Below, piece after piece: positions 52,116 through 61,264 of a stretch of DNA of 64,000 bases. Position 1 is the stretch's first letter, and every line of letters begins with the position of its first letter. Location of the stretch: positions 36,908 to 100,907 of the forward strand of contig WTGF01000069.1 of NCBI GenBank assembly GCA_011525385.1. Reading direction: 5' to 3'. The stretch is from Chloroflexota bacterium (GTDB taxonomy: Bacteria > Chloroflexota > Anaerolineae > Aggregatilineales > Phototrophicaceae). The translations under genes and the position numbers were made by a program. The notes below the pieces were generated by a model. The model did no database searches. It had not been told where the DNA came from and saw nothing but the letters and a program-made list of their open reading frames with translations.

Positions 52116-53312
52116 CTATGACCGCAATCCCGAATTCCCGAACAAGCTCAGCATAAGTGCCGGGTTGGGCTGATATCCGTGGTCATCGTGAATGAGCAGG
52201 TCCATCTTCACCAGCACATCGAGATCTTCCGCCAGTACTGCGTCGCTCTCATCGGCATACTCCAGTTCAATAGCGGCGGATACCTCTCGAACCATTTCCA
52301 ATATGACTGGCTGATCGACGCAGCGGTCGGTCAAGTCCAGTGCCAGGCGCATCTGACGCTGTTGCATTGTTGTCAAGATCGAAGGGAAACAAGCGCGAAT
52401 GTGATCGCGCCAAATCGCTTGCACCTGCATGCTGCCTATGACCAGCATCAAATCGCTGAGCTCATCCATGAAACCTTCCAGCGCGTATTCGATAAAGCGC
52501 CGCAGATCGCCAACTGGCGGATAGGCGCCCTGGTCATGTTCGCCGTGCGAGCGCTGCAATTCGGCGTAATATTGACGTCGCGTCTTGCTGTAGAAGTAGC
52601 TCAAGACATGTGTACAAGCTTCTGGCAAGCCCGCCCGCAACAGGATCGCGTGTTCAATCAAGCGCGCCATCCTGCCATTGCCGTCGCCATAAGGATAGAT
52701 CCAGGCAAAGCTGACATGCGCGACCAGCGCCTTGATGATAGCCCTGGCGGTATCATAGCCGTCGAGGCCATGTGATGCTTCCTCATCGGCGTTCAGCCAA
52801 TCGCAATATTGTTTGATCAGCGGCTCGATCGCTTCTGGAGGTGGCGCGAGATAAGGACCGACTTCAACGCGATGCTCTCGCAGCGCGCCCACCTGGATTT
52901 GGCCGCCATTGCTTTCACCCAAGCCATTCATGACAAGCTCATGGTAGCGATTCAGTTTCTCCAGCGAAAAGAGCGATGGACCACCGAACATTTCGTCCCG
53001 CGCCACCATGTTGTATGCCTGCGCCATATTCTTGATTTGGCGCAAATCCGCAATCCGAGAAGCGTAGGCGGGCATTTCATCGCCCATGATTTTGGCGACT
53101 TCGTCTTCCGAAAAACCGTTGCCAGCAATGGCCGTTGTGCCGTGTATGCCCATTGCCAGATACTGGTTTTCCAGTTCGTACGCGTGCGCCGGGAGGACCG
53201 GCGACGCTCTCACCGTTTGCGCGCTCGCTTGTATCTCCCCCAATAGCAGCCAGGTTCTCGCAGAAAGTTGTGCCAGCGCCGGCGGGAATCGGATGAAATC
53301 GTGTGACCCCAT
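52116..53312 (-). CDS. Fic-family paralogue lacking catalytic His and inhibitory Glu
   Basis: A 398-residue paralogue aligned with the neighbouring Fic protein along its full length (for example FIRFPP, RTWLLLGEIQAS, IKQYCDWLN, YGDGNGRMARLIEHA, LQRSHGE). The catalytic histidine is replaced by Tyr206 (IYPYGDGNGR, codon TAT), and the inhibitory glutamate is replaced by Ala63 (TTAIAGN, codon GCT). The open frame, other motif residues and the C-terminal winged-helix-like part are intact, so this is not a decayed gene. The ATG at 53312 has an AAGGAAGGA site. It probably lacks ordinary AMP transfer; a regulatory or altered activity is possible. Confidence 0.9.
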   Translation of the reverse strand: MGSHDFIRFPPALAQLSARTWLLLGEIQASAQTVRASPVLPAHAYELENQYLAMGIHGTTAIAGNGFSEDEVAKIMGDEMPAYASRIADLRQIKNMAQAYNMVARDEMFGGPSLFSLEKLNRYHELVMNGLGESNGGQIQVGALREHRVEVGPYLAPPPEAIEPLIKQYCDWLNADEEASHGLDGYDTARAIIKALVAHVSFAWIYPYGDGNGRMARLIEHAILLRAGLPEACTHVLSYFYSKTRRQYYAELQRSHGEHDQGAYPPVGDLRRFIEYALEGFMDELSDLMLVIGSMQVQAIWRDHIRACFPSILTTMQQRQMRLALDLTDRCVDQPVILEMVREVSAAIELEYADESDAVLAEDLDVLVKMDLLIHDDHGYQPNPALMLSLFGNSGLRS

Positions 53313-53368
53313 TGCTGCGAATCCTTCCTTGTTAGTCACATTCGGGCCCGGCCGCTATCGGGTTAAAC

Positions 53369-54568
53369 TCAAACGAAGGCGTTCAAACCCGTTAACTCCC
53401 GACCCACCAACAGCAGGTTAACTTCATTCGTACCTTCATAAGTATAGATGATTTCGGCATCTAGCATGAGCCGAGCGATGTGATTTTCGATAAGGATTCC
53501 GTTGCCGCCCAGGCACTCGCGCGCCAACTGCGTCACGTAGCGCGCTTTTCGAGCATTGTTGTATTTCGCCATTGACGCTGTCCCCGCGTTGAGCAAGCCG
53601 CGGTTGATAAGATGAGAGAGCTGTAGACAGAGCGTTTGCATCAGCGTGACTTCGGTGGCCATCTCCACCAGTTTCTGTTGAATCAACTGGAAACCGGCGA
53701 TTGGCTTGCCAAATTGCTCGCGCGCTTTGGTGTACTTCAACGCCAGTTCAAATGCGCCCGCGGCCACGCCCGCGGCTTCCCAAGCCACCCCATATCGCCC
53801 GACTCCCAGTACTTGCGCCATATCCCTAAAGCGCCTTACGTATGCCAGTCTGTTCTCTTTCGGCACGAGTACCTCGTCGAGCGTGATATCGGCATTGAGT
53901 ACCGCGCGCTTGCCAACCTTGCCCCAGATATCCTTGATGGCGACGCCCTCGGTTTCCCCCGGATTCTCGATGACAAATCCGCCGAAGTCCCCGCTGGCTT
54001 CGTCTCGCGCCCAGATGATCAGGATGTCCGAGATCGAGGCGTTGCCGATCCAGCGCTTGGCGCCATTTAGGACGAAACCATCGCCGGATTTTCGAGCGGT
54101 CGTCTTGACCTGGGCGGCATTTGAACCGACATCGGGTTCGGTCAAGCCAAAAGCGCCGATCTTCTCCAGCTTGACCATATCCGGCAGCCAGCGCGCTTTC
54201 TGCTCTTCGTCCCCCAACAAGCCGATCGAGCCCATTGCCAAGCCGGAATGCACGCCGTAAAAGGTGCTGATGCTGCCATCGCCCTTGCCCAGCTCGTACA
54301 TGACCAAACCCATCTCGACGAAATCCAGCCCAGCCGCGCCATGCTCAAACAGCGGACCGCCGATGATGGGCAAGTTGACCATCTTGCGGGCGATCTCCCA
54401 GGGGAATTCGGCCTTCTCCCAATAGGGATTGATCTTGGGCATGACCTCCCTTTCGACGAAGTCGCGCACTTCTTGTCGCAGCGCCTTCTGCTTGTCGCTG
54501 AAGTGCATATCGACCTGGTAAAAGTCGAAGCCGGAGTAGAGCGATTCGCTTTGCAATTGAGTAGCCAT
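53369..54568 (-). CDS. Acyl-CoA dehydrogenase, glutaryl-CoA-dehydrogenase-like
   Basis: A 399-residue FAD-dependent acyl-CoA dehydrogenase. FAD and substrate blocks are visible: GAFGLTEPDVGSNAAQVKT, LNGAKRWIGNASISDILIIWA, REQFGKPIAGFQLIQQKL and ARECLGGNGI. The catalytic base is the Glu in IYTYEGTNEVN near the C-terminus, the position used by glutaryl-CoA dehydrogenases, and RELTGLNAF is the typical ending of that group. Subfamily by eye only. The ATG at 54568 has a GAGG site five bases upstream. A link with the ALDH7 gene at 2442 in lysine breakdown is possible, but they are far apart. Confidence 0.9.
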   Translation of the reverse strand: MATQLQSESLYSGFDFYQVDMHFSDKQKALRQEVRDFVEREVMPKINPYWEKAEFPWEIARKMVNLPIIGGPLFEHGAAGLDFVEMGLVMYELGKGDGSISTFYGVHSGLAMGSIGLLGDEEQKARWLPDMVKLEKIGAFGLTEPDVGSNAAQVKTTARKSGDGFVLNGAKRWIGNASISDILIIWARDEASGDFGGFVIENPGETEGVAIKDIWGKVGKRAVLNADITLDEVLVPKENRLAYVRRFRDMAQVLGVGRYGVAWEAAGVAAGAFELALKYTKAREQFGKPIAGFQLIQQKLVEMATEVTLMQTLCLQLSHLINRGLLNAGTASMAKYNNARKARYVTQLARECLGGNGILIENHIARLMLDAEIIYTYEGTNEVNLLLVGRELTGLNAFV

Positions 54569-54727
54569 GCGGACCTCATAACAATCCAACGCGGGAATTA
54601 ATCGAGCATATCAGCAATAGCGGAGCGAATCAAATTGATTTGCCGCTTCTCAGGTACAAATTCGCGCGCATACAGCGTCTATATGCAATCGCAAATTGCT
54701 TGCGCCCGAATGCGGGCAGAGGTCCCA

Positions 54728-55912
54728 GTGTCTCGAATTGCGGTTTTCCGACAGAAGGCCGGTTCCTTGCAGTTGATCGCCTTGCAGTTCTTCAGCTTGG
54801 CGGGCGTGGGCATCGTCTCGCCCTATGTCAATGTCTATCTCAGCGACCTCGAGTTTTCCGGCGTCTTGATTGGCACGCTGGCCAGCCTGGGCGCGATCCT
54901 GTCGCTGATCATCACGCCGGTGTTCACGCTCATCGCCGACCGGCGCCTGCTGCATCGGCGGCTGCTGATGCTTTACCTGACTGGCTTCGCGCTTGCCAAT
55001 TTCCTGTTCGCCAGCACGCAAGCGCAGATCCTGGTGATTGTCGCGGTGCTCTTGATCAAGGTCACCGTCAGCCCCAGCTTGACGCTCGGCATGCAGCTCA
55101 CCATGGCGCTGCTGATCCAAAGCAAGAAAGTGATACTGGGAAAAGTGCGGGCATTCGCCTCGCTGGGATTCGCGCTGGCGAGCCTGATCGCGGGGACCCT
55201 CATTGCAGCTGGCGGATACCCGCTGCTCTTTTCGATTGGTGTCATCTTCGCGCTGGTGAGCATTCAAATGGCAACTGTCTTCCCGGACCGACCGAAAGGG
55301 AAGGCGCCAGCTGATACCGCGCCGAAGCAGCCGCGCAATCGCGGCTTTTATGTGCTCGCGCTTTGCCAATTCTTCGTCACAATTGGAACGTACAATTCCT
55401 ACAGTTTTTTGTACATCCACCTGCGAGATCATCTGGGCGTCAATGCGACGGACGTTGGCATCTGGGCCGCTTTGTTGGCAGCCGCTGAAATCCCGATTCT
55501 CTACCTGCTGGACTTTATCTTGCCAAAACTGCGCGTCCGCGTTGTCTACATTTTCAGCATACTGGGCATCGGCCTATTCACTTTGTCACTGGGCATGGTA
55601 CAGAGCTTGCCGGCGCTGGCGCTTCTGCTGGTCTTAAGAGGCATCGTCTGGCCCTGCTTTCATCTCTCGTCATTCCGCTTGGTCAACGCGATCAGCCAGC
55701 CCCGCAACGCCGCCACCAACCAGGCCATCTTGCAAGTAACCATGCCCAGTACAGCGCTGCTGCTCACGGGATCGCTCTTCGGCTGGACCTTCGACAATTT
55801 GGGATCTTCGGCTTTCTTCGCCTTGTGCGCGCTCGCTTGTCTGGCGGGCATGTGCATTGTCATTGCCGGTTTCAGGCTCTTTGATGTCCGCAATTGCGCA
55901 GAGCGAACTTGA
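54728..55912 (+). CDS. MFS transporter, copy 1
   Basis: A 394-residue, twelve-helix major facilitator superfamily protein of the MFS_1-like (PPP/LacY-like) group. The first loop motif region ITPVFTLIADRRLLHRRLL follows helix 2, and a long central loop (PDRPKGKAPADTAPKQPRNRGFY) separates the halves. The GTG at 54728 was chosen: it has AGAGG five bases upstream and makes the N-terminus match copy 2 exactly in length (45 residues to the shared DLEFSG). The substrate is unknown. Copy 2 follows in the same direction. Confidence 0.85.
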   Translation: MSRIAVFRQKAGSLQLIALQFFSLAGVGIVSPYVNVYLSDLEFSGVLIGTLASLGAILSLIITPVFTLIADRRLLHRRLLMLYLTGFALANFLFASTQAQILVIVAVLLIKVTVSPSLTLGMQLTMALLIQSKKVILGKVRAFASLGFALASLIAGTLIAAGGYPLLFSIGVIFALVSIQMATVFPDRPKGKAPADTAPKQPRNRGFYVLALCQFFVTIGTYNSYSFLYIHLRDHLGVNATDVGIWAALLAAAEIPILYLLDFILPKLRVRVVYIFSILGIGLFTLSLGMVQSLPALALLLVLRGIVWPCFHLSSFRLVNAISQPRNAATNQAILQVTMPSTALLLTGSLFGWTFDNLGSSAFFALCALACLAGMCIVIAGFRLFDVRNCAERT

Positions 55913-56134
55913 GCGCGCCCAGCGGACTGAACAGAGTCTTCGCGCAGAAAGGAGATTGGGCGTCCCCCTTTTTTTGACCGCGCCGCGCCGGCGCGATCGC
56001 GCCAGAAGCGGCATCGCTCGGTGGGCCCATTCCTTGATGAATCAAGATCATCCAAGTAGGATTTAGCGCTCACGAAGCGTCTATTTTGAATCGCGTATTG
56101 TCTTCGGCCCGGCCCCCGGCAGGAATATTGCCTG

Positions 56135-57316
56135 ATGGCAAAACTTCTATCGATTCGTCCACACGGCTTCTCGATTCGGCTGGTATCTTGGCAGTTCCTC
56201 ACCTTTGCGGCGATCGGCATGGCCTGGCCCTATTTCAGCCTGCTGCTAGTTGATCTGGAATTCTCTGGCACGCTAATTGGCACGCTGGCCAGCATCGGCG
56301 CGGTTTTGTCGCTGGTGCTAACGCCCTTGTTCAATCGAATCGCCGACGTGTTCATGCTCCATCGTCGCCTGCTGATGATCTATTTGCTCGGTTTTGCCCT
56401 GGCGCTGATCATATTCGCCAGCTCGCGCGAACCGATCGTGGTGATAGTCGCTGTGTTGCTGATGCGCCTCACCGTCAGCCCCAGTGTCACGCTGGGCATG
56501 CAGATGACGATGACGGAGTTGCTGCGCCAGGGCAAAGCGATCCTGGGCCAGATGCGCTCCTTCACCGCCATCGGATTCACGGCTTCCAGCTTGGCTGCCG
56601 GGGCCTTGTTCGCGGCTGGCGGCTATCCCTTGCTCTTCTGGGCGGGCGCTGTACTGGTGCTGCTGAGCGTACTGATGTCGACGGTTTTCCCCGCCAAACC
56701 CAAACAGAAGCCGAAAGACGACGGCGCCAGCAAGGCGCCGCGCAATCGCGGCTTTTATGTTTTGATCGCAAGCCAATTCTTCATTATGATGGGCTTCCGC
56801 AACACCTTTCAGTTTATGTTCATCCATTTCAGTGAGAATCTTGCCATTCCTACCGCCGAGATTGGTATCTGGGCGGCGCTGCTCGCGGCTGCCGAGATTC
56901 CATTTTTCATTCTGATGGATTCAGTTTTGCCGCGTGTACGCATGCGAACGCTATATATCGTTGGCACACTCTGCCTGACCGTCTTTACCCTCTTGCTCGG
57001 CATCGTTCAGTCGCTCCCGGCGCTAGCGCTGCTGGTGGTGTTCCGCGGCTTTTCCTGGCCGGCGATGAATCTGGCCTCGTATAAGCTGGTTGCCGAAATC
57101 AGCCATCCCGGCAATGTCGCAACCAACCAGGCCATCCTGCAAGTCACTATGCCGGCCGTCGCCGTGCTGCTGACCGGCTCGCTCTTTGGCTGGACCTTTG
57201 ATCATTTGGGGCCGGAAATTTTCTTCGCGCTCTGCGCGCTGGCTTGCGCCATCGGCGCGACCATCGTCATCGGCGGATACAGATTCTTCGAGACGAAGCC
57301 GGCCGCAGCCGTCTAA
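56135..57316 (+). CDS. MFS transporter, copy 2
   Basis: A 393-residue paralogue of the preceding gene, sharing long stretches such as LEFSG-LIGTLAS, HRRLLM, RLTVSPSVTLGMQ and PGNVATNQAILQVTMP. It has the same twelve-helix plan with a central basic loop (KPKQKPKDDGASKAPRNRGFY). The pair looks like a tandem duplication with later divergence, separated by 222 bp. No regulator or enzyme is linked clearly enough to suggest a substrate. Confidence 0.87.
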   Translation: MAKLLSIRPHGFSIRLVSWQFLTFAAIGMAWPYFSLLLVDLEFSGTLIGTLASIGAVLSLVLTPLFNRIADVFMLHRRLLMIYLLGFALALIIFASSREPIVVIVAVLLMRLTVSPSVTLGMQMTMTELLRQGKAILGQMRSFTAIGFTASSLAAGALFAAGGYPLLFWAGAVLVLLSVLMSTVFPAKPKQKPKDDGASKAPRNRGFYVLIASQFFIMMGFRNTFQFMFIHFSENLAIPTAEIGIWAALLAAAEIPFFILMDSVLPRVRMRTLYIVGTLCLTVFTLLLGIVQSLPALALLVVFRGFSWPAMNLASYKLVAEISHPGNVATNQAILQVTMPAVAVLLTGSLFGWTFDHLGPEIFFALCALACAIGATIVIGGYRFFETKPAAAV

Positions 57317-57352
57317 CACCAGCCGAACCTTCGTTCCATAACCGATTCCGCT

Positions 57353-57382
57353 TTAGACAACTGACATCGACCGTGATATACT
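57353..57382 (+). promoter_or_regulatory. Candidate promoter of the LplBC-type importer operon
   Basis: TTAGAC (57353-57358), an 18-base spacer and TATACT (57377-57382), located 28 bases before the presumed start of the first permease gene. Confidence 0.45.
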
Positions 57383-57409
57383 CGCGTCGCGTACTCGTAT
57401 CATGGTCAA

Positions 57410-58381
57410 TTGACAGCCGTGTTTTCCAAGTCGAAACATCGTAAGGGCGGCCGCTCCCCGGTTGAGGAGCGCGCATTTCGCTTGTGGCTGCGCGTCCGCC
57501 GCAACTGGCAGTTGTATGTCCTGCTCTTTCTGCCCGTCCTTTGGTTGATCGTCTTTCGTTATGCGCCTATGTACGGCGCGCAGATCGCCTTCCGGCAGTA
57601 TTCGCCCGCCTTCGGCATCGAAGGCAGCCCATGGGTAGGTTTGGCCAACTTCATACGCTTTTTCAATTCGCCCAAGTTTGAACCGGTCATCATCAATACT
57701 GTTGTCCTCAGCTTCTATTCCTTGCTCGTCTTCCCCATCCCGATCATCCTGGCGCTGAGCCTGAATCAAGTTCGATCGCGCATGTTTCGCAACAGCGTAC
57801 AGATGATCACCTATGCGCCGCACTTCATCTCGACCGTGGTGATCGTCGGCATGCTCTTTCAGTTCTTACACCCGCGCGTTGGCTTTACGGCGTCGCTGGC
57901 GAATCTGCTCGGGCAAGCGCCGCCAAATTGGATGGGCGACCCGGGCGCATTCCGTCATATCTTTGTCTGGTCGGGTGTCTGGCAAGAAATGGGTTTCGGC
58001 GCGATCATCTATCTGGCGGTGCTTTCTACCGTGGACCCGGCCTTGCACGAAGCGGCGGTGGTCGACGGCGCCAATCGCCTGCAGCGCATCCGCTACATCG
58101 ATATCCCTGGGCTGCTGCCGACGGCCATGGTGCTGCTGGTCCTGACCACGGGACGAGTGCTGGAAGTCGCCTTTGAAAAAGTCTACCTGATGCAGAGCCC
58201 GCTGAATCTCGGCGTATCTGAGGTCATCAACACCTACGTCTACAAGGTCGGGCTATTATCGCCGATTCTCGATTTTTCCTATTCAACAGCCATCGGCTTG
58301 CTGAAAGGCATTGTCGGTCTATTGCTTTTGATAACGGTGAATCACGCCGCGCGGCGCACGACTGGGAACAGCGTCTGGTAA
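57410..58381 (+). CDS. Carbohydrate ABC transporter permease, LplB type
   Basis: A 323-residue permease related to LplB/YtcP-type sugar importers: WQLYVLLFLPVLWLIVFRYAPMYGAQIAF is the diagnostic first helix, followed by GLANFIRFFNSPKF. The EAA loop EAAVVDGANRLQRIRYIDIPGLLP is present. Translation starts at TTG 57410 or GTG 57419; neither has a clear ribosome site. It begins a three-gene unit with a second permease and a binding protein; no ATPase is encoded. Confidence 0.92.
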   Translation: MTAVFSKSKHRKGGRSPVEERAFRLWLRVRRNWQLYVLLFLPVLWLIVFRYAPMYGAQIAFRQYSPAFGIEGSPWVGLANFIRFFNSPKFEPVIINTVVLSFYSLLVFPIPIILALSLNQVRSRMFRNSVQMITYAPHFISTVVIVGMLFQFLHPRVGFTASLANLLGQAPPNWMGDPGAFRHIFVWSGVWQEMGFGAIIYLAVLSTVDPALHEAAVVDGANRLQRIRYIDIPGLLPTAMVLLVLTTGRVLEVAFEKVYLMQSPLNLGVSEVINTYVYKVGLLSPILDFSYSTAIGLLKGIVGLLLLITVNHAARRTTGNSVW

Positions 58382-58393
58382 AAGGGGCAGCAG

Positions 58394-59314
58394 ATGCGCG
58401 GGATAGTAAGTTACGAAAGCCATATCAACAAAGTCGGCGAATCGGCTGTCGACCGTGTCTTCCTGCTGGGCAACACCACATTTTTGCTGATCGTTACTAT
58501 AATCATTCTGCTGCCTTTGATTTTTATCGTCGCCGCCTCTTTCAGTTCAGCGGACGCTGTGATCGCCGGCAAGGTTACCTTGTGGCCCGTCGATTTCAGC
58601 CTGCTGGGATACGAAACCATCTTCGAGCACAAAAAGGTCTGGAACGGATTCGCCAATTCGCTCTTCTATACCTTTTTTGGCACCATCTTTAATGTGTCGA
58701 TGACCATCATCGCCGCCTACCCGCTCTCCCGGCAGGACTTGGTCGGGCGGCGCGTCATCATCATCGCTTTCATTTTCACTATGCTCTTCAGCGGCGGCTT
58801 GATACCGACCTATATGGTGGTGCGCGATCTGGGCTTGCTCAATACGCGCTGGGCGATGATCTTGCCGACAGGCATCGGTCCTTTCAACTTGCTGATCGCA
58901 ATCACCTTCTTCCGAACGACCATCCCGCCCGAGTTATACGAAGCGGCGCGCATCGACGGCGCCAACGACTTCCGCATCTTCCGCAGCATCATCCTGCCTT
59001 TGGCCCGCCCGATTATCGCCGTACTGGCTTTGTTCTACGCCGTGAACACGCATTGGAACACCTATTTTCAGGCGCTGATTTACCTGAAAGACCAAGACCT
59101 CTTTCCTCTGCAGCTGGTCCTTCGCGAGATATTGATTCAAAACACAATAGACGCCTCAATGCTGATTGATATCGAAGATCTGGTCGCCCGCGAGGGCTTG
59201 CGCGAGCTGCTCAAGTATTCGCTGATTGTCGTAGCCAGTGTCCCTGTCATGCTACTTTATCCCTTCGTGCAGAAGCACTTCGTAAAAGGCATGACACTTG
59301 GCTCGGTAAAGTAG
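58394..59314 (+). CDS. Carbohydrate ABC transporter permease, LplC type
   Basis: A 306-residue permease of the LplC/YtcP group: FLLIVTIIILLPLIFIVAASFSS, the LWPVDFSLLGYETIFEHKKVWNGFANSLFYT element, an EAA loop EAARIDGANDFRIFRSIILPLARP, and the closing KHFVKGMTLGSVK. It has an AAAGGGG-rich leader and follows LplB after 12 bp. Together they form the membrane channel for the binding protein encoded next. Confidence 0.93.
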   Translation: MRGIVSYESHINKVGESAVDRVFLLGNTTFLLIVTIIILLPLIFIVAASFSSADAVIAGKVTLWPVDFSLLGYETIFEHKKVWNGFANSLFYTFFGTIFNVSMTIIAAYPLSRQDLVGRRVIIIAFIFTMLFSGGLIPTYMVVRDLGLLNTRWAMILPTGIGPFNLLIAITFFRTTIPPELYEAARIDGANDFRIFRSIILPLARPIIAVLALFYAVNTHWNTYFQALIYLKDQDLFPLQLVLREILIQNTIDASMLIDIEDLVAREGLRELLKYSLIVVASVPVMLLYPFVQKHFVKGMTLGSVK

Positions 59315-59402
59315 GCATATTGCAAGACACCGAAAGGAGTTCGGCTATCGATTTTTTCCTTCACTTTTCAAGGTCAGAAGATTGTACAAGAGAGGAAATG
59401 AC

Positions 59403-61052
59403 ATGAGCAAAAAAATAATCGTCATGGCGCTGCTGGTAGTCGCGCTTGCGCTGCCACTGACAGCTTTGGGGCAAGAAATGGTATCGGGACCCGGCGAGTT
59501 TCCCATCGTCGAAGAACCGATCACCCTCGACATTCTGATGCTGGGACACGCCATTGTGGAGGACTTCAATACCAATACCTTCACCCATTGGTATAGCGAA
59601 CGCACGGGTATCAATCTCAATTTCGATATCGCCCCGCCCAACGAAATGCAGGAAGTACTCAACCTGACCATCGCCAGCGGCGACCTGCCCGATATCATCG
59701 TCGGCTTCAATGTTGATCCGTCGTCCCTGGCGCTCTTCGGCCCTCAGGGATTGTTCTTGCCGCTCAACGACTTGATCGAAGAACATGGCCACTTCATCCA
59801 CGACGTCTTCGCCGGTTCGCCCCAGGTCCGCCCGCTGATCACATCGCCCGATGGCGAGATCTACGGTCTGCCGCAAGTCAACGAATGCTATCACTGCTTC
59901 TACTCGCAGCGCGCCTGGATCAATTCGGACTGGCTGGAGAACGTCGGCATGGGCGTTCCGCAGACGACCGAGGACTTCGTCGATGTCCTGACCGCCTTCA
60001 AAGAACAAGACGCCAACGGCAATGGCGACCCCAATGACGAGATTCCGCTGGCGGCCGCCACCACCGGCTGGAACCCCAACATCGATGGCTTCTTGCTCAA
60101 CCCCTTCGTCTTGAGCGAATTTGCCGGACAGAATCGCTTCTTCGAGCAGAACGACGGCGTGATTTCCCAGACCGTCACCAGTGAAGGTTACCGCGAGGGC
60201 TTGCGCTATCTGAAACAACTGTTTAGCGCGGGATTGTTCGGTGAAGAGAGCTTCACGCAGCCGATGGACCAGGTCAAGCAGCAGGTTGAAGGCGGCGATG
60301 CGCCCACGATCGGCGTCGTTGTAGCCGGCGCTCATGCCAATTTCGCCAATATCGGCGGCGACCGCTGGATCAAATATGTCGCCGTACCCTCGCTGGAAGG
60401 GCCGACCGGCCTGCGACAGGCCCCCTTCAATCCCTGGGGCGTCGGCTCTGGCCAATGCACCATCAACAGCCAGACCGAACATCCAGTAGCAGCCTTCAAG
60501 TGGTGCGACGGATTGTATGAACGCGAAACAACATTGCGCTCTGTCTTCGGCATCCCGCAGTGGGAAGCGGCAGAAGGCGAAGCGGGCCAGTGGAGATGGG
60601 CTGAAGAGGGCGAACCAGCGCTGGGCGGCGATGAATTCGAATCAATCTGGCGCCGTCTTTCCACCTTCGGTTCGCTGCAAAACGTCCACTGGGCGCAGCG
60701 CGGACCGAGCTACCGTCCCAATCACTTGCGTTTGGGCGAGGTTCGCCGCGATGACGCCGCCGGTTTGGAGGTCGTGCTCCTTGAGGAGACCAGAGTCGCC
60801 TACGAGCCTTACGCCCGCGCTATCGAGGATTTGATTCCGCCGCTGGCGCTGACAAGGGCGCAGGCGGCTGAAGTCACCGAGCTGCGGCTGAGCATCACCG
60901 ACTACGTGGCGCAGATGACGGCGGAATTTGTCCTGGGACGGCAGGATCTTGATGCCGGCTGGGATAACTTCGTCGCCACACTGGAGGGCCTGGGCGTAAA
61001 CCGCCTGGCTGAGATTTATCAAGCCGCCTATGACGCGCAATATGGCGGGTAG
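59403..61052 (+). CDS. Substrate-binding protein of the LplBC-type importer
   Basis: An exported 549-residue binding protein with a signal peptide over residues 1-21 (MSKKIIVMALLVVALALPLTA). Motifs of the LplA-like group follow: WYSERTGINLNFDIAPPNEMQEVLNLTIASGDLPDII broken over 54-90, LPLNDLIEEHGHF, and YGLPQVNECYHCF. A Ca-binding-like segment DANGNGDPNDEIPL occurs in the middle, common in this group. The ATG at 59403 follows AGAGGAAAT. No lipobox is visible. The ligand is probably a polysaccharide-derived oligosaccharide, perhaps sulfated given the adjacent sulfatase. Confidence 0.9.
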   Translation: MSKKIIVMALLVVALALPLTALGQEMVSGPGEFPIVEEPITLDILMLGHAIVEDFNTNTFTHWYSERTGINLNFDIAPPNEMQEVLNLTIASGDLPDIIVGFNVDPSSLALFGPQGLFLPLNDLIEEHGHFIHDVFAGSPQVRPLITSPDGEIYGLPQVNECYHCFYSQRAWINSDWLENVGMGVPQTTEDFVDVLTAFKEQDANGNGDPNDEIPLAAATTGWNPNIDGFLLNPFVLSEFAGQNRFFEQNDGVISQTVTSEGYREGLRYLKQLFSAGLFGEESFTQPMDQVKQQVEGGDAPTIGVVVAGAHANFANIGGDRWIKYVAVPSLEGPTGLRQAPFNPWGVGSGQCTINSQTEHPVAAFKWCDGLYERETTLRSVFGIPQWEAAEGEAGQWRWAEEGEPALGGDEFESIWRRLSTFGSLQNVHWAQRGPSYRPNHLRLGEVRRDDAAGLEVVLLEETRVAYEPYARAIEDLIPPLALTRAQAAEVTELRLSITDYVAQMTAEFVLGRQDLDAGWDNFVATLEGLGVNRLAEIYQAAYDAQYGG

Positions 61053-61059
61053 CTTAAAC

Positions 61060-61245
61060 CCTGAACCAACCCCACCCCCAACCCCCTCCCCATAGCAATG
61101 GAGAGGGGGCTGCGCGTCGCGCCTGTTTCGACATCGGTGAATTTCCGTCTCTAAATCGGGCGAATTTCTCGACCAACTTGGCCACGAGCAGGGGAAGTCT
61201 CCCCCCATTGCAATGGGGGGAGATTTAGAGGGGGGTTGAATGCGC
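61060..61245. repeat. Composite dispersed palindromic element
   Basis: It holds a CCTCCCC/GGAGAGGGGG palindrome (61083-61110), the core CGCGCCTGTTTCGACATC (61118-61135), and a perfect 24-base palindrome of CTCCCCCCATTG and its complement near 61208-61231. Relatives of each part are at 23275-23366, 35477-35505, 43272-43300 and 43388-43432. It fills the gap between the binding-protein and sulfatase genes. Confidence 0.7.
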
Positions 61246-61264
61246 AAAGAGTTGGCATATCGCA

